In this document: positions 40,781-43,547 of the stretch, piece by piece
Layout: each line of letters starts with the position of its first letter
Position numbering within the stretch: the stretch's first letter is position 1
Source of the DNA: an uncultured bacterium
Lineage (GTDB): Bacteria; Bacillota; Clostridia; Lachnospirales; Lachnospiraceae
NCBI GenBank assembly: GCA_905214955.1
Contig: CAJMON010000020.1
Span: forward strand, 1 to 43,547
Direction: 5' to 3'
DNA length: 43,547 nucleotides
Translations under genes and position numbers: made by a program
Notes under the pieces: generated by a model
Told to the model about the DNA's origin: nothing
What the model saw: only the letters and a program-made list of their open reading frames with translations
Databases searched by the model: none

Positions 40781-42135
40781 AAAAACTGGAAAATTTTCTC
40801 AGATCTCTGATTCTGATGCTGACGGCTGTGCTGATCTGCCAGATCTACAGTCCCCAGCTTCAAAAAATGGCAGTGGAATTTACAAGAAAGCGGACGCGGG
40901 GCAGCTCCCAGAAAGAGACGCTGGCTGATGAGACCACAAGAGGGTATGGTGCGCTGCCGGAAAGGTACGACAGCCGGGATGTGGGACGTGCGCCTGCAGT
41001 GAAAAACCAGGGAAAACTGGGCACCTGCTGGGCACTGGCGGCGACTTCGGCACTGGAAGCAGCACTGCTTCCAGAAGAGACCTGGAGCTTTTCAGCAGAC
41101 CATATATCCATGCAGAACGGATATGAGAAAAATCAGAATGACGGGGGGGCCTATCCCATGGCAATGGCCTATCTGGCATCCTGGACAGGACCGGTGACCG
41201 AAGCGGACGATCCTTACGGGGACGGCTATTCCCCGGAGGGCCTTCAGGCAGTGAAGCATGTGCAGGAGATGCATCTGTTAAAAAGTGCCAGCCCGGATGA
41301 GATCAAACGGGAAATTTACAAGTATGGAGCCGTCCAGGCGTCCGTGTATGTGGACCCGAATACGGGAATGACCAATTCGCCCTGGTATGACAAAACGGAA
41401 GCGTCCTACTGTTATATGGGAGAAGCATCCGCCAATCATGACATTCTGGTGATTGGCTGGGATGATGTATTTCCAGCAGAGGCCTTTGCCGGGGAAGTCA
41501 GCGAAAATGGGGCATGGATCTGCCAGAACAGCTGGGGAGAAAATTTTGGGGAAGATGGAATTTTCTACGTATCCTATGAAGACAGCCGGATTGCAGAAAC
41601 CTGTGTATCCTACGCAAATATACAGGATACAGACAATTACAGCAGGATTTACCAGACAGACCTGTGCGGCTGGGTGGGACAGATCGGTTATGGCACAGAA
41701 GACTGCTATTTTGCCAATGTGTATACTGCGAAAAATGATGAGGAGCTTTCGGCAGTGGGATTTTATGCCACAGGAAAGGATACCTCCTACGAAGTGTATA
41801 CAGCGGTTCCTTTTGAGGATACCACTTCCCTGGTTGTCTGGGATGCAGCCCGAACAGGGCACGTAGAGCAGGCAGGGTATTATACGATTGATCTGGAGGA
41901 ACCTGCGGAACTTCTGGCAGGAACCACCTTTGCGGTGATTGTGAAAATTACTACGGCAGATGCCGGGTATCCGGTGGCTGCAGAATATCAGGCAGATGAA
42001 AATACAGCAAGCCTGGATATTTCAGACGGGCAGGGCTATGTAAGCCAGTATGGATACAGCTGGACCAGAACAGAAGATGCCTATGGATGCAATGTCTGCT
42101 TAAAGGCATACACCAAACTTCTAGAAGAGGAATAA
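40777..42135 (+). CDS. Secreted or membrane-anchored C1 (papain-like) protease, probable ATA start
   Basis: From the ATA at 40777 the protein has 452 residues: IKKLENFLRSLILMLTAVLI gives an N-terminal signal/anchor, then a linker, then a papain-like domain with GTCWALAATSALEA (catalytic Cys 84), ANHDILVIGWDD (His) and CQNSWGENFGEDGIFYVSY (Asn). The C-terminal ~170 residues resemble the beta-rich lectin-like domain that follows such proteases in Clostridia. AAAGGAGGAG ends six bases before the ATA, an ideal spacing. The first ATG, at 40816, has no ribosome binding site and would cut off half of the hydrophobic segment. Confidence 0.85.
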   Translation: MKKLENFLRSLILMLTAVLICQIYSPQLQKMAVEFTRKRTRGSSQKETLADETTRGYGALPERYDSRDVGRAPAVKNQGKLGTCWALAATSALEAALLPEETWSFSADHISMQNGYEKNQNDGGAYPMAMAYLASWTGPVTEADDPYGDGYSPEGLQAVKHVQEMHLLKSASPDEIKREIYKYGAVQASVYVDPNTGMTNSPWYDKTEASYCYMGEASANHDILVIGWDDVFPAEAFAGEVSENGAWICQNSWGENFGEDGIFYVSYEDSRIAETCVSYANIQDTDNYSRIYQTDLCGWVGQIGYGTEDCYFANVYTAKNDEELSAVGFYATGKDTSYEVYTAVPFEDTTSLVVWDAARTGHVEQAGYYTIDLEEPAELLAGTTFAVIVKITTADAGYPVAAEYQADENTASLDISDGQGYVSQYGYSWTRTEDAYGCNVCLKAYTKLLEEE

Positions 42136-42150
42136 CAAGGGAGAGAAAAA

Positions 42151-42756
42151 ATGGAAAAACGAATCATTTTTGCAACAGGAAATGAAGGAAAAATGAAAGA
42201 GATCCGCATGATTTTGGCAGATCTTGGGGTACCGGTGCTTTCGATGAAAGAAGCGGGCGTTTCCGCTGACATTGTGGAAGATGGAAAGACATTTGAAGAA
42301 AATGCAGCCATCAAGGCAGAAACGATCCGGGATCTTACAGGAGCCATTGTACTGGCAGATGATTCCGGCCTGGAGATTGATTATTTGGGCGGAGAGCCGG
42401 GAATTTATTCTGCACGGTACATGGGAGAAGATACCTCCTATGACATCAAAAACCAGAATCTGTTAGGTCGCTTAGAGGGCGTGCCGGATGAAAAACGGAC
42501 GGCACGGTTTGTATGTGCTATCTGCGCAGCGCTGCCAGATGGAAGAAAGCTCACCACCAGAGGAACCATTGAAGGAATCATCGGCCATGGCATCAGCGGA
42601 GAAAACGGATTTGGATACGATCCGATTTTCTGGCTTCCGGAGTATGGCTGCAGCACAGCAGAACTGTCACCGGAGAAGAAAAATGAATTAAGCCACAGAG
42701 GAAAGGCCCTTCGTGCCATCAAAGAGCAGCTGCGGGAAATCCTTAAGGAGGCGTGA
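42151..42756 (+). CDS. rdgB: XTP/dITP diphosphatase
   Basis: RdgB hydrolyses non-canonical purine nucleoside triphosphates such as dITP and XTP to monophosphates, keeping them out of DNA and RNA. The 201-residue protein is complete, with FATGNEGKMKEI, ADDSGLEIDYLGGEPGIYSARY, GFGYDPIFWLPEYG and ELSHRGKALRA. AAGGGAGAG precedes the start. It is followed after four bases by the second phosphoesterase, a common order in Firmicutes. Confidence 0.97.
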   Translation: MEKRIIFATGNEGKMKEIRMILADLGVPVLSMKEAGVSADIVEDGKTFEENAAIKAETIRDLTGAIVLADDSGLEIDYLGGEPGIYSARYMGEDTSYDIKNQNLLGRLEGVPDEKRTARFVCAICAALPDGRKLTTRGTIEGIIGHGISGENGFGYDPIFWLPEYGCSTAELSPEKKNELSHRGKALRAIKEQLREILKEA

Positions 42757-42760
42757 TGGT

Positions 42761-43240
42761 ATGAAAATTCTGATTGTCAGTGATACCCATGGGCATGACG
42801 AAAATTTAGAACGTGTCCTTGAAATTGAAAAGCCCATCAACCGGCTGATTCACTTAGGGGACGTGGAAGGCAGCGAAGATTACATTGAGCAGATCGCAGA
42901 ATGTCCCTGCAATATCGTCAGCGGAAACAATGACTTTTTCTGTGAGCTTCCAAGAGAAGAGGAGTTTATGCTGGGACATTACCATGTGCTGATCACCCAC
43001 GGACATTATTATTATGTTTCTTTGGATACCCAGGAGCTGTACCGGCAGGCAGTGTCCAGAGGCGTGGACATTGCCATGTTCGGCCACACCCACAGGCCGT
43101 ATCTGGAAAGCGACGGCGAAGTGACGCTGTTAAATCCGGGAAGCCTTTCCTATCCCAGACAGGAAGGACGCCGCCCAAGCTACATTGTCATGGAACTGGA
43201 CAAAGAGGGTGAGGCACACTTTACGATCAAGTATCTGTAA
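42761..43240 (+). CDS. MJ0936/YfcE-type metallophosphoesterase
   Basis: The 159-residue phosphoesterase shows SDTHGH, IHLGDVEGS, VSGNNDFF (GNND form), ITHGHYY and FGHTHRPY, ending LNPGSLSYPRQ. These are the five metal-binding motifs. AAGGAGGCG overlaps the end of rdgB, and the start at 42761 is the best placed. The gene differs from yfcE at 39051 in its GNND motif and shorter length, so the two are paralogues rather than duplicates. Confidence 0.93.
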   Translation: MKILIVSDTHGHDENLERVLEIEKPINRLIHLGDVEGSEDYIEQIAECPCNIVSGNNDFFCELPREEEFMLGHYHVLITHGHYYYVSLDTQELYRQAVSRGVDIAMFGHTHRPYLESDGEVTLLNPGSLSYPRQEGRRPSYIVMELDKEGEAHFTIKYL

Positions 43241-43251
43241 CGTCCGAAACG

Positions 43252-43385
43252 GACATGCTGCCGTATTCATAATTCGGGTTGCCCCTTCTTACTCATACGG
43301 TCTAGCCTGTCTGATATTTATGAATTTGCCTATGCAGGCATGGTTCTTTCAGGGCTGCCATCCGGGATGTTCAAAGAAATATACA
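43252..43385 (+). other. Structured intergenic stretch, no gene
   Basis: This gap before the tRNA promoter holds short inverted repeats: GTCCG-AAA-CGGAC at 43243-43255, and CCGTAT...ATACGG near 43262-43301, with TTCATAA and TTATGAA in opposite orientation. No ribosome binding site or frame is convincing. It may be another dispersed element or the 3' end of the rdgB transcript. Confidence 0.4.
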
Positions 43386-43431
43386 CGAAAATCTGATTTT
43401 TGAAAAAATTGAAAAAATTTAAAAAAAGTTG

Positions 43432-43460
43432 TTGACAACCGGAGAAAGTTATAATATAAT
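43432..43460 (+). promoter_or_regulatory. Consensus promoter of the tRNA-Pro transcript
   Basis: TTGACA (43432-43437), a 17-bp spacer and TATAAT (43455-43460), a perfect sigma-A consensus preceded by an A/T-rich tract that could act as an UP element. It starts a tRNA gene or cluster that runs off the window. Confidence 0.93.
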
Positions 43461-43493
43461 CTATCTTGCGTCAGAGAGAACGGGACAACACAC

Positions 43494-43547
43494 CGGGGTG
43501 TGGCTCAGCTTGGCTAGAGCGCCTGGTTTGGGACCAGGAGGTCGCAG
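43494..43547 (+). tRNA. tRNA-Pro (anticodon TGG), 3' end outside window
   Basis: CGGGGTG begins the acceptor stem, the D-arm follows with GGCTCAGCTTGGCTAGAGC, and the anticodon stem CCTGG/CCAGG encloses TTTGGGA, giving anticodon TGG. The window ends in the variable region. This is the tRNA that would read the proposed CCG specifier of the proS T-box. Confidence 0.93.

Overview
The window looks like a chromosomal core region from a gut-type Lachnospiraceae (class Clostridia, low-to-mid GC Firmicutes). Supporting signs are Gram-positive AGGAGG ribosome binding sites, consensus sigma-A promoters, a T-box leader in front of an archaeal/eukaryote-type prolyl-tRNA synthetase, HPr kinase next to a ROK glucokinase, DUF1846 and DUF1934 proteins, and acidic Glu/Thr-rich cell-surface proteins. 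I see no prophage, CRISPR array, intact insertion sequence, integrase or toxin-antitoxin pair. The window starts and ends inside tRNA genes (Val at the left, Pro at the right).

Layout. 1-380: end of a tRNA-Val, a tRNA-Leu, a terminator and a dispersed repeat (R1). 384-2644 (+): small membrane protein, glycerophosphodiesterase, DegV lipid-binding protein. 2735-8098 (-): nagA-nagB (amino sugar catabolism), pyrG, and a DUF1846 gene bracketed by two inverted copies of a second dispersed repeat (R2). 8476-14412 (+): ftsH, uvrC, hprK, glucokinase. 14591-17236 (-): class A penicillin-binding protein with a 164-bp MITE-like element just before its ribosome binding site. 17571-24113: yigZ, DUF1934, a convergent membrane-anchored protein, polysaccharide deacetylase, a lipoprotein resembling trigger factor, then T-box and proS. 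24194-30279: a decayed livF remnant followed by an intact branched-chain amino acid ABC operon (livK, H, M, G, F) and a cytidylate-kinase-like gene. 30640-33573: NlpC/P60 wall hydrolase and a split ThrE-type exporter. 33813-38239: YgbA-type protein translationally coupled to a CydDC-like heterodimeric ABC exporter, then a HAD phosphatase. 38329-43240: a 59-aa hydrophilic protein, rhodanese, phosphodiesterase, rRNA methyltransferase, C1-family protease, rdgB and a second phosphodiesterase.

The genes are mostly housekeeping, so the novelty lies in regulatory and non-coding details. The strongest points are: (1) the C1 protease appears to start with an AUA codon, explained by one G-to-A change in an ATGA stop/start overlap; (2) two unrelated families of structured dispersed intergenic repeats, each present twice, one of which appears to form the 5' leader of pyrG; (3) a YgbA/CydDC-like operon whose start region carries a 7-base match to the enterobacterial NsrR half-site; (4) a livF relic beside the intact liv operon, whose promoter is preceded by helically phased repeats; (5) a TA-flanked MITE separating a PBP gene from any upstream promoter. 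All assignments are from reading sequence motifs by eye; no database search was run.
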